From: an uncultured Myxococcales bacterium
GTDB lineage: Bacteria; Myxococcota_A; UBA9042; CAIXZC01
DNA: 64,000 nucleotides
NCBI GenBank assembly: GCA_903895725.1
Contig: CAITUV010000053.1
Coordinates: 110,116-174,115, forward strand
Direction: 5' to 3'
The notes beneath the pieces are model-generated. The model saw nothing but the letters and a program-made list of their open reading frames with translations. It did not search any database and was not told the DNA's origin. The translations under genes were made by a program, and so were the position numbers. Positions 16,080 to 24,775 of the stretch are shown here, one piece after another; the first letter of the stretch is position 1, and each line of letters opens with the position of its first letter.

Positions 16080-16877
16080 ATGAGAACGACAACCGTTGTT
16101 CGCCTGGTGGGGGTGGGACTTCTGGTGGCAGCGGCACTGAGTGCATCACAGGGCCAGGCCCAGGAGGCGGTCCGTGTCTATGCGGCAGAGGGGCCGGCAT
16201 TTGCGGTGGTGGAAGCCGCCCGGGCCTTCGAGGCTGAGTCCGGGGTGCCGGTCGAAGTGGTGTCCGGGCCCCCGTCCGAGTGGATGGGGAAAGCAGCGGG
16301 GGATGCCGACATCGTCTTTGCAAGCGCCGAGTACATGATGACGGGCTTCTTGAAGAACGAGGCGCTGCACCTGGACGAGAAGACGCTGACGCCGCTCTAC
16401 ATGCGCCCGTCGGCCATCCTGGTGCGGCCCGGCAACCCGAGGAACATCAAGGACTTTCCGGACCTGTTGCGAGCGGGAATCCGGGTCATGGTGGTGGACG
16501 GCTCGGGCCAGACGGGGATGTGGGAGGACATGGCGGGCCGTGAAGGGAAAGCGGATACGCTTTCGGGCTTCAGGAAGAACATCGTGCGCTATGCGGAAAA
16601 CAGCACCGAAGCGTGTCAGGCGTGGAAGGACCACTCGGACATCGATGCCTGGGTCACGTGGAACATCTGGAATGCGCCCATGCGGTCTGCGGCAGAAGTC
16701 GTGCCGGTGAGCCCGGCCTACCGGGTGTACCGGCGCAGCAGCGCGGTCTTGTCGGCCCGGGGAGCGGCCAAGCCGAGCGCCCGCTCATTCCTGGAGTTCC
16801 TCGTCTCGCAGAAGGGGCGGGAGATCTTCCGTTCCTGGGAGTGGGAGACGGGAGACGTAGTCGATTCGAACCGGTAG
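16080..16877 (+). CDS. AcfC-like periplasmic substrate-binding protein
   Basis: The protein has 265 aa. It has a Sec signal peptide (about 1-27, ending AQA) and a type II periplasmic-binding fold related to molybdate/sulfate-binding proteins. The phrases VYAAEGPAFAVVEAA, SGPPSEWMGKA, DIVFASAEYM, RPGNPRNIKDFPDLL and WVTWNIWNA match the accessory colonization factor AcfC group. The ATG at 16080 follows GGGAGGGAGGGGGAGCC. No permease or ATPase gene is adjacent, so either it works with a distant transporter or it is a stand-alone binding or signalling protein, as proposed for AcfC. The ligand is not known and is probably a small oxyanion or carboxylate. Confidence 0.8.
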   Translation: MRTTTVVRLVGVGLLVAAALSASQGQAQEAVRVYAAEGPAFAVVEAARAFEAESGVPVEVVSGPPSEWMGKAAGDADIVFASAEYMMTGFLKNEALHLDEKTLTPLYMRPSAILVRPGNPRNIKDFPDLLRAGIRVMVVDGSGQTGMWEDMAGREGKADTLSGFRKNIVRYAENSTEACQAWKDHSDIDAWVTWNIWNAPMRSAAEVVPVSPAYRVYRRSSAVLSARGAAKPSARSFLEFLVSQKGREIFRSWEWETGDVVDSNR

Positions 16878-16938
16878 CTCCGCCAGCCAGCCCCCCACTG
16901 CCAGCCCGTTGCCTGCCTGTACGCCGGCCTCGGCGCTC

Positions 16939-16968
16939 TGGACGCCGATGGAGTCAATGGTCTATAGT
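16939..16968 (+). promoter_or_regulatory. Promoter for membrane protein gene 16991-18076
   Basis: TGGACG (16939-16944), 18 bases, TATAGT (16963-16968), 22 bases before the ATG. The leader is short and includes GGAGGTG. Confidence 0.5.
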
Positions 16969-16990
16969 CCTCTGGAACCGGAGGTGTTCC

Positions 16991-18076
16991 ATGGGGGCTG
17001 CCCGCAAGTTTGTCGCGTTCCTCGACATCGCTCTATTCTGCGTACCTCTGCTGGTGGCGAGCATCTGGACGGTCGGATTGACCGATGCGGTGCTGGATCC
17101 GGAGTTCTTCTCCGTGGTTTCCAGGGACGTCGTGGCGGAGGTCCCTTCGCTGATGGACGATGCGGTGGAGGCGGCCCGGACTGCGGGTTCGCAGATGGAT
17201 CCGGAAGCGAGGGCCTGGGCGGAGGCGGTGGGAAAGACGGGCACGAAGCCCTCGGAGCTGTTCAAAACCATCGGGTTGACGGCCTGGTTCACGGACCAGC
17301 TTGCCCCCGCGGTAGGTGGGATCAGCCGCGTGCTGGCCGGCGAAGTGACGCCCGAGTCGGTGAAGCTGGACAACCGGCCGCTCAAGGCTGCAATGATGCG
17401 GCCGGAGCTGCGGGATTTCCTGGCTGCCACGCTGGCCAACCTGCCGGAATGCAGCCCGCAGGAACTGGAGCGGTGGAAGCAGGAGATCGAGCGGGTCCAG
17501 GGCCGGCATCGGGGGAATGCTCCGGCCTGCAATCCGGGACCGGGTTCCGCGGATGCGGCGGTGGCTGTTCTCACGGCGGCCACGACCGAGGTCCCGGACG
17601 AGATTCCGCTGTTCCGGGCCTCTGATTTCCGGGGTGCGGAGCCTCTTCGAGCGGTCCATTCGATGGTCTGGCTGGTGCTCCTGATTCCCGGGCTTTCTCT
17701 GCTGTTTGCGGGGCTGGTTGCCGCGGGTGCGAGCCGCGGGTTCTTCCGATGGTTTGGGGGCGGAGCAGTTGCGGGAGCGCTGGCTTCTCTTGGGCTGTCG
17801 ACTCTCGTCGGGGACTTCGCTCCGGCGTTGATGCGGCTGGACCCTGCGGCCTGGCGATGCGACGGGCAGGGTTGCTGGTGGACCTCGGGGCCGGGACGGG
17901 TGCTGGCCGGGCGGGCCGCTGACATGGCCAGTCTGGTCCTCGACCGGCTCTTTGCGCCCGTGACCACGATCGGCCTGTGGGTTCTGATCATCGGGGCTGC
18001 GCTGGTGGCGGTATCGTTCCTGTTGGGTGGGAAGAAGGAAGAGGCGGGGCAGCCCGTGTATATTCCGAGGAGCTAG
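16991..18076 (+). CDS. Four-helix integral membrane protein, unknown function
   Basis: The protein has 361 aa. It has a first membrane segment at about 8-30, a soluble extracytoplasmic region at about 31-222 with cysteines near NLPECSPQE and APACNPGPG, then membrane segments at about 226-248, 252-272 and 320-345, and a short basic cytoplasmic tail. A second loop has CDGQGCWW, which may be a disulfide. The layout (one segment, a large loop, then several segments) resembles many unassigned envelope proteins. The ATG at 16991 follows GGAGGTGTTCC, and its own promoter is upstream. It is convergent with the GH13 gene. I do not recognise the family. Confidence 0.65.
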   Translation: MGAARKFVAFLDIALFCVPLLVASIWTVGLTDAVLDPEFFSVVSRDVVAEVPSLMDDAVEAARTAGSQMDPEARAWAEAVGKTGTKPSELFKTIGLTAWFTDQLAPAVGGISRVLAGEVTPESVKLDNRPLKAAMMRPELRDFLAATLANLPECSPQELERWKQEIERVQGRHRGNAPACNPGPGSADAAVAVLTAATTEVPDEIPLFRASDFRGAEPLRAVHSMVWLVLLIPGLSLLFAGLVAAGASRGFFRWFGGGAVAGALASLGLSTLVGDFAPALMRLDPAAWRCDGQGCWWTSGPGRVLAGRAADMASLVLDRLFAPVTTIGLWVLIIGAALVAVSFLLGGKKEEAGQPVYIPRS

Positions 18077-18231
18077 GCTCGGGGTACGGGGCTCGGGGCT
18101 CGGGCACAGGCTCTCCCGGCGTCGGCGTCGGCGTCGGCATCGGCATCGCAATCGTAGTGGTAGTCGCAAACGTGGTCGCCGTCGCAATCGCGGTCGCCGT
18201 CGCAATCGTCTTTTTCCCCGCGCTTCCCCAC
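18077..18231. repeat. Dispersed TCGGCATCG/TCGCAATCG repeat element, copy 1
   Basis: After the stop codon come GGCTCGGGG-type units (18077-18103), AGGCTCTCCC, and then about 15 degenerate hexamer units of the types GTCGGC, ATCGGC, GTCGCA, ATCGCA and GTCGCC up to about 18210. The same order of parts occurs at 33682-33769. Both copies lie between convergent genes. Confidence 0.65.
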
Positions 18232-18233
18232 AG

Positions 18234-18251
18234 CCCTGCCTTCTTGCAGGG
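18234..18251. terminator. Hairpin between convergent genes (possible bidirectional terminator)
   Basis: CCCTGC (18234-18239), loop CTTCTT, GCAGGG (18246-18251): a perfect 6-bp stem directly beside the stop codon of the GH13 gene. There is no U-run immediately after the stem on either strand, so it is not a textbook intrinsic terminator. Confidence 0.35.
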
Positions 18252-19949
18252 TCAGGGCCTTTCATGAAGGACGACGCCCTCCCACGGAGCGAGAGTGGTG
18301 ACGGGACCTTCGGCCCCGGCAGGTCGAGCGGCCGCGGTGCCGACAATCACGTGGCCGGCCACCGGTGATGGAAGTGTCCGGTGACTCCCCGAGGCGTTGA
18401 GCAGGACCACGAGCGTCTCCGAGGGATCCTTGCGCCGATAGCCGACGATGTGCCTTCCCGTCGAGGACTCCGGGAGCATCTCGAGATCCCCTCGGCGAAG
18501 TGCGGGGTGCTCCCTGCGCAGCCGAAGGAAACGACGGTAGCAGGAGAACAGGGATTCGGGGTCGCTGCGCTGTCGTTGCACTGTGCGCCCGTCGAGGTTG
18601 TGCGGCGTGGGCAGCCAGGGGGTGATTCCGGGCGGGCAGAAACCGGCGTTGGGGGACTCATCCCATTGCATCGGAGTGCGGCACTCGTCCCGGTTGAGCG
18701 ATTCCTTGAATCGGTTCCGCACCAGGTCGGCAACCCATTGCGGCAGCGGAAAGCGGTGTGCGATGGGGTCGAGCGCAGTCTTCAGCGGAAGGCGCTGCTG
18801 GAGCATGCCGATCTCCTCCCCGTAGTAGATGAACGGCACTCCGCGGGCGGTGAGCTGCCATGCGGTGTTGAGCTTGGCCCGTCGAAGGTCGCCGCCGAGC
18901 CTGGATATGCGGCGAAGGCGGTCGTGGTTGGAGAAAACCCAGGTCGGGAGCAGCGGTCGGGGGAAATGCTCCTCGTAGTCGGCCATGAGGGAGCGCATCG
19001 TCCCGGCAACGAGGGGAGCGGTCACCGATCGAAAGAGGAAGACCAGATTCAAGCCATCCGTCCCGGGGGCTGTGTCGGCAGTCCCGGGACGGAGGTCGCC
19101 GCAGTGGGCACGGGCTTGGTCGATGGCTGCGTTGACCTCGCCGACGAGGAACCGGGAGGGATGATCGTATCGGTCCACGCAGCGTCGAAGCTCCTTCATG
19201 AAGGCCAGCGTGTCCGGGTGATTCAAGGTGTTGGAGGAAGCCTGGAACAGCATGGACGGATCATCATCCGATGGGAGCAGCTTCCACGAGGACGGGTTGT
19301 CGCGAAAGTCGGCGTCCTCGAACAAGGCGTTGACGATGTCGAGCCGGAAGCCGTCGACGCCTCGGTCCAGCCAGAAGCGCATGGTATCGAGCATCTCGGC
19401 CTGGACAGCGGGATTGCGGTAGTTGAGGTCGGGCTGGAACGGGAGGAACTGGGCCCAGTACCACTCTCCGGAGGGGCCGTCCCGATGCCAGCCGGAGCCA
19501 CCGATCATGGCATGCCAGTTGTTGGGCGGGCGCTTGCCGCCGTCCCCCCTCCCATGCCGCCAGACATACCACCCGCGCCTGGGGTCGGAGCGGGAGGCTC
19601 GGGATGCCAGGAACCAGGGATGCTGGTCGCTGGTGTGGTTGAGCACCATGTCGAGCACGATGCGAAGGCCTCGGGCATGCGCCTCGGATACCAGCCGGTC
19701 GACGGTTGCCAGGTTCCCATACTCGGGGGCCACGTCCCGGTAGTCGCTGATGTCGTAGCCGAAGTCGCACTGTGGTGATCGATAGAAGGGAGAGATCCAG
19801 AGTGTCTCGACACCGAGATCCGCCAGGTAGTCGAGGCGTGAGATGAGGCCCTCGAGGTCGCCGATTCCGTCCCCGTTGGAGTCCAGGAAGGACCGCGGGT
19901 AGACCTGGTAGACTACGGTTTCCTCCCACCAGCGTTTCGAGTCGTTCAC
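18252..19949 (-). CDS. GH13 alpha-glucosidase / oligo-1,6-glucosidase
   Basis: The protein has 565 aa, the usual length for cytoplasmic GH13 alpha-glucosidases. Motifs in order are VYQVYPRSFLDSNGDGIGDL, DMVLNHTSDQHPWF (region I), GFRLDIVN with the nucleophile Asp (about 200), FLVGEVN with the acid/base Glu (about 270), and VFSNHDRLR with the third Asp (about 341). ECRTPMQWD is characteristic of the oligo-1,6-glucosidase/trehalulose-synthase group. It should release glucose from short alpha-glucans. There is no signal peptide. The GTG start at 19949 follows AGAGGGGGCAAG. The Asn-His-Asp motif continues into Arg, not Gln or Pro, so product specificity is uncertain. It is transcribed divergently from the chemosensory operon through overlapping promoters. 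Confidence 0.88.
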   Translation of the reverse strand: MNDSKRWWEETVVYQVYPRSFLDSNGDGIGDLEGLISRLDYLADLGVETLWISPFYRSPQCDFGYDISDYRDVAPEYGNLATVDRLVSEAHARGLRIVLDMVLNHTSDQHPWFLASRASRSDPRRGWYVWRHGRGDGGKRPPNNWHAMIGGSGWHRDGPSGEWYWAQFLPFQPDLNYRNPAVQAEMLDTMRFWLDRGVDGFRLDIVNALFEDADFRDNPSSWKLLPSDDDPSMLFQASSNTLNHPDTLAFMKELRRCVDRYDHPSRFLVGEVNAAIDQARAHCGDLRPGTADTAPGTDGLNLVFLFRSVTAPLVAGTMRSLMADYEEHFPRPLLPTWVFSNHDRLRRISRLGGDLRRAKLNTAWQLTARGVPFIYYGEEIGMLQQRLPLKTALDPIAHRFPLPQWVADLVRNRFKESLNRDECRTPMQWDESPNAGFCPPGITPWLPTPHNLDGRTVQRQRSDPESLFSCYRRFLRLRREHPALRRGDLEMLPESSTGRHIVGYRRKDPSETLVVLLNASGSHRTLPSPVAGHVIVGTAAARPAGAEGPVTTLAPWEGVVLHERP

Positions 19950-19976
19950 CTTGCCCCCTCTCGAGTGCCCGCGTGG

Positions 19977-20005
19977 ATGATATATCTAACAAACTTGACG
20001 GGCAA
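19977..20005 (-). promoter_or_regulatory. Promoter for GH13 gene
   Basis: On the minus strand, TTGCCC (20005-20000), 17 bases, then TATCAT (19982-19977), 28 bases before the GTG. Its -35 box overlaps the -35 of the divergent chemosensory promoter by one base. Confidence 0.55.
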
Positions 20006-20024
20006 TGCCCGGACGGTTCATAGT
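19995..20024 (+). promoter_or_regulatory. Promoter for Wsp-like chemosensory operon
   Basis: TTGACG (19995-20000), 18 bases, CATAGT (20019-20024), with about 125 bases of leader before the cheW start. The palindrome GGGCAATGCCC (20000-20010) lies between the two back-to-back promoters and could be an operator. Confidence 0.55.
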
Positions 20025-20155
20025 CAGGGGGTAAGAACGTCCCTGGTGAGTGTGTTTCTGACGGGAAACGGATTCCTTTCACTCCATGGGGACGGCCGAA
20101 GGCTCGCCGGCCTCGTGTGCCGGGGGAGTGTTGGAGGGCGGTCAAGGAGCGGGTA

Positions 20156-20617
20156 ATGGAAGTCCTGGTATTCGAGCTGTCCGGCGAGCGATACGCGGTC
20201 CCGAGAGACCGGGTGCTGGAAGTGCTCGCGTCGGTGCGGATCACGCCGCTGCCGGGAGCGCCTCGCGCCGTCGAGGGGGTGGTCGACGTTCGAGGCAGGC
20301 TGGCCGCGGCCTTCGACTTGAGGCATCGGTTCCGATTGGCCTTGCGGGCGCCACACGCATCGGAGCGCATGGTGCTGGCCCGGGCCGGGGAGCGGCAGGT
20401 CGTGTTTCGCTGCGATCGGATCGACGGGTTGGTCGAGGTCGATGAGTCGAAGCTCGAGGATCCCAGGGGGCTCGTTTCCGGGGCCCGCTACGTTGCCGGA
20501 GTAGCGAGGTTGGAGGACGGGCTTCTGTTGATTCATGACCTGGTCACGTTCCTGTCCGAGGCCGAGTCGGAAGAGCTGGACCGGGCGTTGGAGAGTGGAA
20601 TCGGAGGGGAGGGCTGA
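20156..20617 (+). CDS. CheW-type coupling protein (WspB-like)
   Basis: The protein has 153 aa and is a single CheW domain: VLVFELSGERYAVPRDRVLEV at the N-terminus, PGAPRAVEGVVDVRGRLAAAFDLR in the middle and VARLEDGLLLIHDL near the end. CheW links the receptor tip to the kinase CheA in the cytoplasm. The ATG at 20156 follows AGGAGCGGGTA. Its TGA overlaps the ATG of the next gene by one base (TGATG), so the two are translationally coupled. As the first gene of the operon it occupies a role comparable to WspB. There is a second, longer CheW two genes downstream, which is a hallmark of Wsp-type systems. Confidence 0.9.
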   Translation: MEVLVFELSGERYAVPRDRVLEVLASVRITPLPGAPRAVEGVVDVRGRLAAAFDLRHRFRLALRAPHASERMVLARAGERQVVFRCDRIDGLVEVDESKLEDPRGLVSGARYVAGVARLEDGLLLIHDLVTFLSEAESEELDRALESGIGGEG

Positions 20618-22296
20618 TGGAGCGCGAGTGGTCGAGCCCGACCCTGGGCAGAATCGCGGGGTACTGTGCGGAGAGGACGGGGCTGGCCTCCCTCCATCGC
20701 CGCGTGGAAGAAACCGAGGCCGCCATCCGAAGGGCGATTTCAAGACAGGGGGCGGGGAGCGCTGAGCAATACCTGGTCCGTCTTCGAGAAGAGCCGACGC
20801 TGCTCGACGACCTGGTGGACGAGGTGGTGGTCGGGGAGACCTATTTCTTCCGTGAGCCGGGGGCACTGGAGTACCTGAAGGGAGTCATGCTGCCGGGGTT
20901 GGAGCGGCTCCGCCAGCCGGGGCACGTATTCCGAATCTGGAGCGCGGGGTGTGCCTCGGGCGAGGAGGCCTACACGCTGTCGATCCTGGCCCACGAATCG
21001 GAGTGGCGGGGGCGGGTGCACATCCTGGGAACGGACATCTCCCGCGGGGCACTGGCCCGGGCGGAGCTTGGGGAGTACTCGTCGTGGTCGCTGCGAACGA
21101 CTCCGCCGGAGGCCGTTTCCCGCTGGTTCCGGAAGAACGGGACTCGGCTCATCCTGGCAGAGCGGTACCGCAAACCGGTGGAGTTCCGGTACCTGAACCT
21201 CGCGACCGACCGCTATCCGGACCTGTCCACGGGCACTGCCGGGGTCGATGTGATCCTGTGCAGGAACGTCCTGATGTACTTTCCCGGTGAGGTGGTGGAG
21301 CAGGTGGCCCAGGGGTTCTTCCGCTCTCTGGCCCCCGGTGGATGGCTGCTGACCGGGGCCTCCGACCCGCCGCTTGCGGCCTTTGCCGGCTTCGACGTTC
21401 TGATGACCGAAGCCGGGGTCTTCTATCGTCGGGCGTCGCAGAGCGACGGGGACGAGGCAACCGGGCGAACCGTGATCCTGGAAGGCATTGCGCTGAATGG
21501 GGAGGTGGCCTGGAGCGAGGATCGGCTCCCGGCCGGCTCTGGCTCCGGCCGAGAAGCGCAGGTCGGAGCGGTGGATGGAGCTGCCGATGGGGTGTTGCAC
21601 CGAATGCCGGATGAAGCCGGGGGAGAAACCCGGACGCCCGGAAGCGCGCCGGTTGCCCACTCGGAGGCGGGCCCTCCGGAGGGGCCGAAGCCTGCGACCG
21701 CGGGGAGGGGAGTCCTTCGGGCGGTAGACGGGTCTATCACCGAGGAAAAGGGAGGCCGCTCGGCAGGGACGGCAGCAACCGGAGTACCTCCGGAGGATGA
21801 GTTGGAGGCCGCGCGGCAGCTGTGCCGGTCCGGGGACGCACGGGCTGCCCTGGAGCTGCTGGAGCGGATTCCCTCCAGTGCGGCGGGGTCCGCACTCCAG
21901 GCACACGCCCTGGCCAGTCTGGGACGCTACGAGGAGGCGGAGGAGCTGGCTCGAAAGGCGGTATCCCGCTTTCCGGGTGTGGCGGAGAGCCACTTCGTGC
22001 TCGCGATGCTGCTCTTCGAGCGAGGGAGGGCGCAGGAAGCGTCGGCTGAGCTGCGCCGGGTGCTCTACCTGGACGGGACGGCGGCGCTGCCCCACTTCGT
22101 TCAGGGGCTCCTGCTGCAGAAGGCGGGGAAGATGACGGGTGCGAGAAGGTCGTTTCGGAACGCGTACCGGCTGGCCTCGGCCGGTCCAGGCGACGCGATC
22201 CTGCCGTACTCGGACGAGCAACTTGCCTCGAATCTGGCCAGTGCGGCGGAAGCCCAGATGGCCGTAGTGGATCGGATTCTGGAGGGTAGGGAATGA
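20617..22296 (+). CDS. CheR methyltransferase with C-terminal TPR repeats (WspC-like)
   Basis: The protein has 559 aa. Residues about 1-270 form a CheR MCP-glutamate methyltransferase: an N-terminal helical domain, VGETYFFREPGAL, the SAM-binding motif IWSAGCASGEEAYTLSIL (about 108-125), LGTDISRGALA, and LCRNVLMYF. A long low-complexity linker covers about 275-385 and TPR-like repeats about 390-545 (ALELLERIP, HALASLGRYEEAEELARKA, LAMLLFERGRAQEA). WspC of pseudomonads has the same CheR-TPR order. It should methylate glutamates of the operon's receptor using S-adenosylmethionine. Its stop overlaps the next start as ATGA. The linker is longer and more Gly/Arg-rich than in typical homologs. Confidence 0.9.
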   Translation: MEREWSSPTLGRIAGYCAERTGLASLHRRVEETEAAIRRAISRQGAGSAEQYLVRLREEPTLLDDLVDEVVVGETYFFREPGALEYLKGVMLPGLERLRQPGHVFRIWSAGCASGEEAYTLSILAHESEWRGRVHILGTDISRGALARAELGEYSSWSLRTTPPEAVSRWFRKNGTRLILAERYRKPVEFRYLNLATDRYPDLSTGTAGVDVILCRNVLMYFPGEVVEQVAQGFFRSLAPGGWLLTGASDPPLAAFAGFDVLMTEAGVFYRRASQSDGDEATGRTVILEGIALNGEVAWSEDRLPAGSGSGREAQVGAVDGAADGVLHRMPDEAGGETRTPGSAPVAHSEAGPPEGPKPATAGRGVLRAVDGSITEEKGGRSAGTAATGVPPEDELEAARQLCRSGDARAALELLERIPSSAAGSALQAHALASLGRYEEAEELARKAVSRFPGVAESHFVLAMLLFERGRAQEASAELRRVLYLDGTAALPHFVQGLLLQKAGKMTGARRSFRNAYRLASAGPGDAILPYSDEQLASNLASAAEAQMAVVDRILEGRE

Positions 22297-22976
22297 GGCG
22301 AGGCACGGGGGCCGGAAAGGGGGGCATCGATTGGGGGGCGGCTCGGCAACGACTGGAGCGGGCCCAGGCCGGGATGCGGTCGGCGCTGGAGCCGGACGAC
22401 GCCAGGAGCGCGGAGCTTCTTGCCGAGCGGGCCAGGAGGCTTTCGCGGGGGGATGAGTCGGGGCTGGCCGAGGAGGCTTCGGTCACCCTGGTGTTCTTTC
22501 AATGCGGTGCGAGTCGGTATGGAATCGAGGTCGAGTCCGTGCACCGCGTGGCCGCGCTCCCTCCCCTCACGCCGGTTGCAGGTGCACCGAGACAGTTCCT
22601 CGGAGTGATCCCGTGGCCCGGGCGGATCCTGCCGGTGGCGGGTGTCGAGGAATTGATCGGGCACGGGGGCAGCACAGCGGTGCCCGGGAACGGCATGGTG
22701 CTGGTCCTGGGAGGTGAGCGGGCGGAGCTTGGGTTGCTCAGCACGGGAGTCGAGAGAGTGGAAGCCGTGCCGGCGCTCAGGATTCTGCCCTTGTCCGGTG
22801 CGAGCGACGCCGGAGGGATCGTTCGAGGGGTGCTGGCGGACGGAACGCTGGTCCTGGACGGTCGCCGGTTGCTGGAGGAGACGATGCCGGCGCCGACCGA
22901 GGCCCCGGGCAGAAACGGAAGTCGAAAGGGAAACGGGGCGGACGCCCCGGTAGCGGGGAGGGTACGATGCGAATGA
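22293..22976 (+). CDS. CheW-type coupling protein with N-terminal extension (WspD-like)
   Basis: The protein has 227 aa. About 60 residues of helical, Arg/Ala-rich extension precede a CheW domain (VTLVFFQCGASRYGIEVESVHRVAALPP, then APRQFLGVIPWPGRILPVAG). WspD proteins have the same size (about 230 aa) and extension. Having two different coupling proteins in one array is a known feature of Wsp signalling. The ATG at 22293 follows GGAGGGTAGGGA and overlaps the cheR stop as ATGA. Its own stop at 22974-22976 overlaps the start of the receptor gene by 10 bases. The C-terminal 30 residues are low-complexity. Confidence 0.85.
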   Translation: MRRGTGAGKGGIDWGAARQRLERAQAGMRSALEPDDARSAELLAERARRLSRGDESGLAEEASVTLVFFQCGASRYGIEVESVHRVAALPPLTPVAGAPRQFLGVIPWPGRILPVAGVEELIGHGGSTAVPGNGMVLVLGGERAELGLLSTGVERVEAVPALRILPLSGASDAGGIVRGVLADGTLVLDGRRLLEETMPAPTEAPGRNGSRKGNGADAPVAGRVRCE

Positions 22977-24772
22977 CAGTGGGTAACAAGCTGGTCATCG
23001 GAACGGGGCTCCTGCTGGCGCTGTTCCTCGGCTTCGGGACGATTGTGTACATGCAGGTGGTGCAGGCCGACAAGCAGCTGGAAACCATCACGGCCACGCA
23101 CATGCCGGCGTTGCAGCTGGTGGCCACCATCGAGTCGGACATCGTGGCGATCGGCTACCACGTCATGGGCTACCTTCATGGGGCCTCGGACGAACACCTG
23201 GAGAGGATGGCGGTCAACGAGGAAGAGCTGATTCAGACTGTCGAGAGATTCCGGGGCGTCGGCGCCGCAGCGGACATGACGGCCGACGTTCTGGCGCTGG
23301 AGGAGCGGCAGGCGGTGTTCACACCACTGGCACAGGGGCTGATTGTCGCTCATGACGAGCAAAAAGCCCGGGTCAAACGGCTCGTTGCCAAGGAAACGGA
23401 GATCGACCAGCTGCTCGATCGGGAGGTGGAGCCCTTCCTGGCCGCGCAGGGAACGGCCGCGTGTGCCAAGATGGAAGCGGCGATGGAGCTGGAGATCAAC
23501 GTCAACGGCATCGGCAAGGCACTGGGCAGCTACCTGCGGCTTCCGGACAAGAAGTTCAAGGCGGACGTGGCCACCGACATGGGGGACATCCGCAGGTTCC
23601 TCGAGGAGTTCCGCAAGCAGGCGTCGGGCGAGCAGGAGCTGCAGTACGCCGCTCGGCTGGAGGGTTTGATGGAGGAGGCGTTCGCCATCGTGGACGAGGC
23701 GTTTGCTGCGGAGGACAGACTGAGAACCGACCTCAGGGACATGGTGCGCCTGCGACGGGAGTTCCGCCGCGAGACCCTGGACCCGCTGCAGGAGAAGATC
23801 ACGCTGCGCTTCGAGCAGGCCCGCAAGGATGCGTCGGACGCATCGACGCGGGCGACGCAGTTCACGATCTTCGGCCTGCTGGCCGGCATCGTGGTTGGTG
23901 GGCTGACGGCATTCTTCACGGCCCGCAGCATCGGCAGGCCGCTGAGCGATGCAGTGGCACGGCTGGCCTCCTCGAGCAGCGAGATCCTGGCGGCGACCAC
24001 CCAGCAGGCGTCGGGGGCGGAGGAGCAGGCCTCTGCGGTTTCCCAGTCCGTTTCCACGGTGGATGAGCTGCAGCACATCTCCGAGCAGGCGACTCAGCGG
24101 GTCAAGGCCATCGTGGAGAAGGCCCGCAAGACGGAGACCGTGGGCGAGGAGGGAACCCGCTCGGTGGCCGAGGCGAATCGGTGCATCAACCAGGTCCGGG
24201 AGCGGGTAGAGACCGTGGCCGAGAATATCCTGGCGCTGGCCGAGCGGATGCAGGCCATCGGGGAGATCATCGCTGCGGTGAACGACATTGCGGACCAGAC
24301 GAACCTCCTGGCGTTGAACGCGTCGATCGAGGCCTCCCGGGCGGGAGCGGAAGGGAAGGGGTTTGCCGTCGTGGCCCGGGAAGTGAAGTCGCTGGCGGAG
24401 CAATCGAAGTCGGCCACGGGGCAGGTGCGGCAAATCCTGACCGACATCCAGAAGGCGACCAACGACGCAGTGCTGGCAACGGAGGAGTCGACCAAGAGCG
24501 TCGCCATCGCGGTGCCGGTCCTGGAGCGGGCAGGCGAGACGATTGCGGCCCTGTCGCAGACCATTGCGGAGTCGGCGCAGGCCTCGGTGCAGGCCATGGC
24601 CTCGGCGGGGCAGCAGTCGACCGGGATGGCACAGATTCAGCAGGCGATGAAGAACATCGACACGGCCACCCGGCAGAACCTCACCGCAACCCGCCAGGTG
24701 GAGCAGTCGGCACGGGACCTGAACGAGATCAGCCGGCAGCTTCGGGGGCTCGTGGAGAAGCAGGGGGTGTAA
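22967..24772 (+). CDS. Methyl-accepting chemoreceptor without a complete HAMP domain (WspA-like position)
   Basis: The protein has 601 aa. It has membrane segments at about 9-31 and 302-322 and a helical periplasmic sensor of about 270 residues, probably a four-helix bundle. After the second segment, RSIGRPLSDAVARL is reminiscent of the first HAMP helix but leads straight into the signalling coiled coil (SSSSEILAATTQQASGAEEQ), so the second HAMP helix is missing. The kinase-binding hairpin IADQTNLLALNASIEASRAG and the following FAVVAREVKSLAEQSK lie at about 440-480. Gln/Glu pairs such as ATTQQASGAEEQ are likely methylation sites. The ATG at 22967 follows GGGGAGGGTACG. The ligand or stimulus is unknown; WspA homologs sense surface contact or envelope stress. 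Confidence 0.88.
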   Translation: MRMTVGNKLVIGTGLLLALFLGFGTIVYMQVVQADKQLETITATHMPALQLVATIESDIVAIGYHVMGYLHGASDEHLERMAVNEEELIQTVERFRGVGAAADMTADVLALEERQAVFTPLAQGLIVAHDEQKARVKRLVAKETEIDQLLDREVEPFLAAQGTAACAKMEAAMELEINVNGIGKALGSYLRLPDKKFKADVATDMGDIRRFLEEFRKQASGEQELQYAARLEGLMEEAFAIVDEAFAAEDRLRTDLRDMVRLRREFRRETLDPLQEKITLRFEQARKDASDASTRATQFTIFGLLAGIVVGGLTAFFTARSIGRPLSDAVARLASSSSEILAATTQQASGAEEQASAVSQSVSTVDELQHISEQATQRVKAIVEKARKTETVGEEGTRSVAEANRCINQVRERVETVAENILALAERMQAIGEIIAAVNDIADQTNLLALNASIEASRAGAEGKGFAVVAREVKSLAEQSKSATGQVRQILTDIQKATNDAVLATEESTKSVAIAVPVLERAGETIAALSQTIAESAQASVQAMASAGQQSTGMAQIQQAMKNIDTATRQNLTATRQVEQSARDLNEISRQLRGLVEKQGV

Positions 24773-24775
24773 GGC

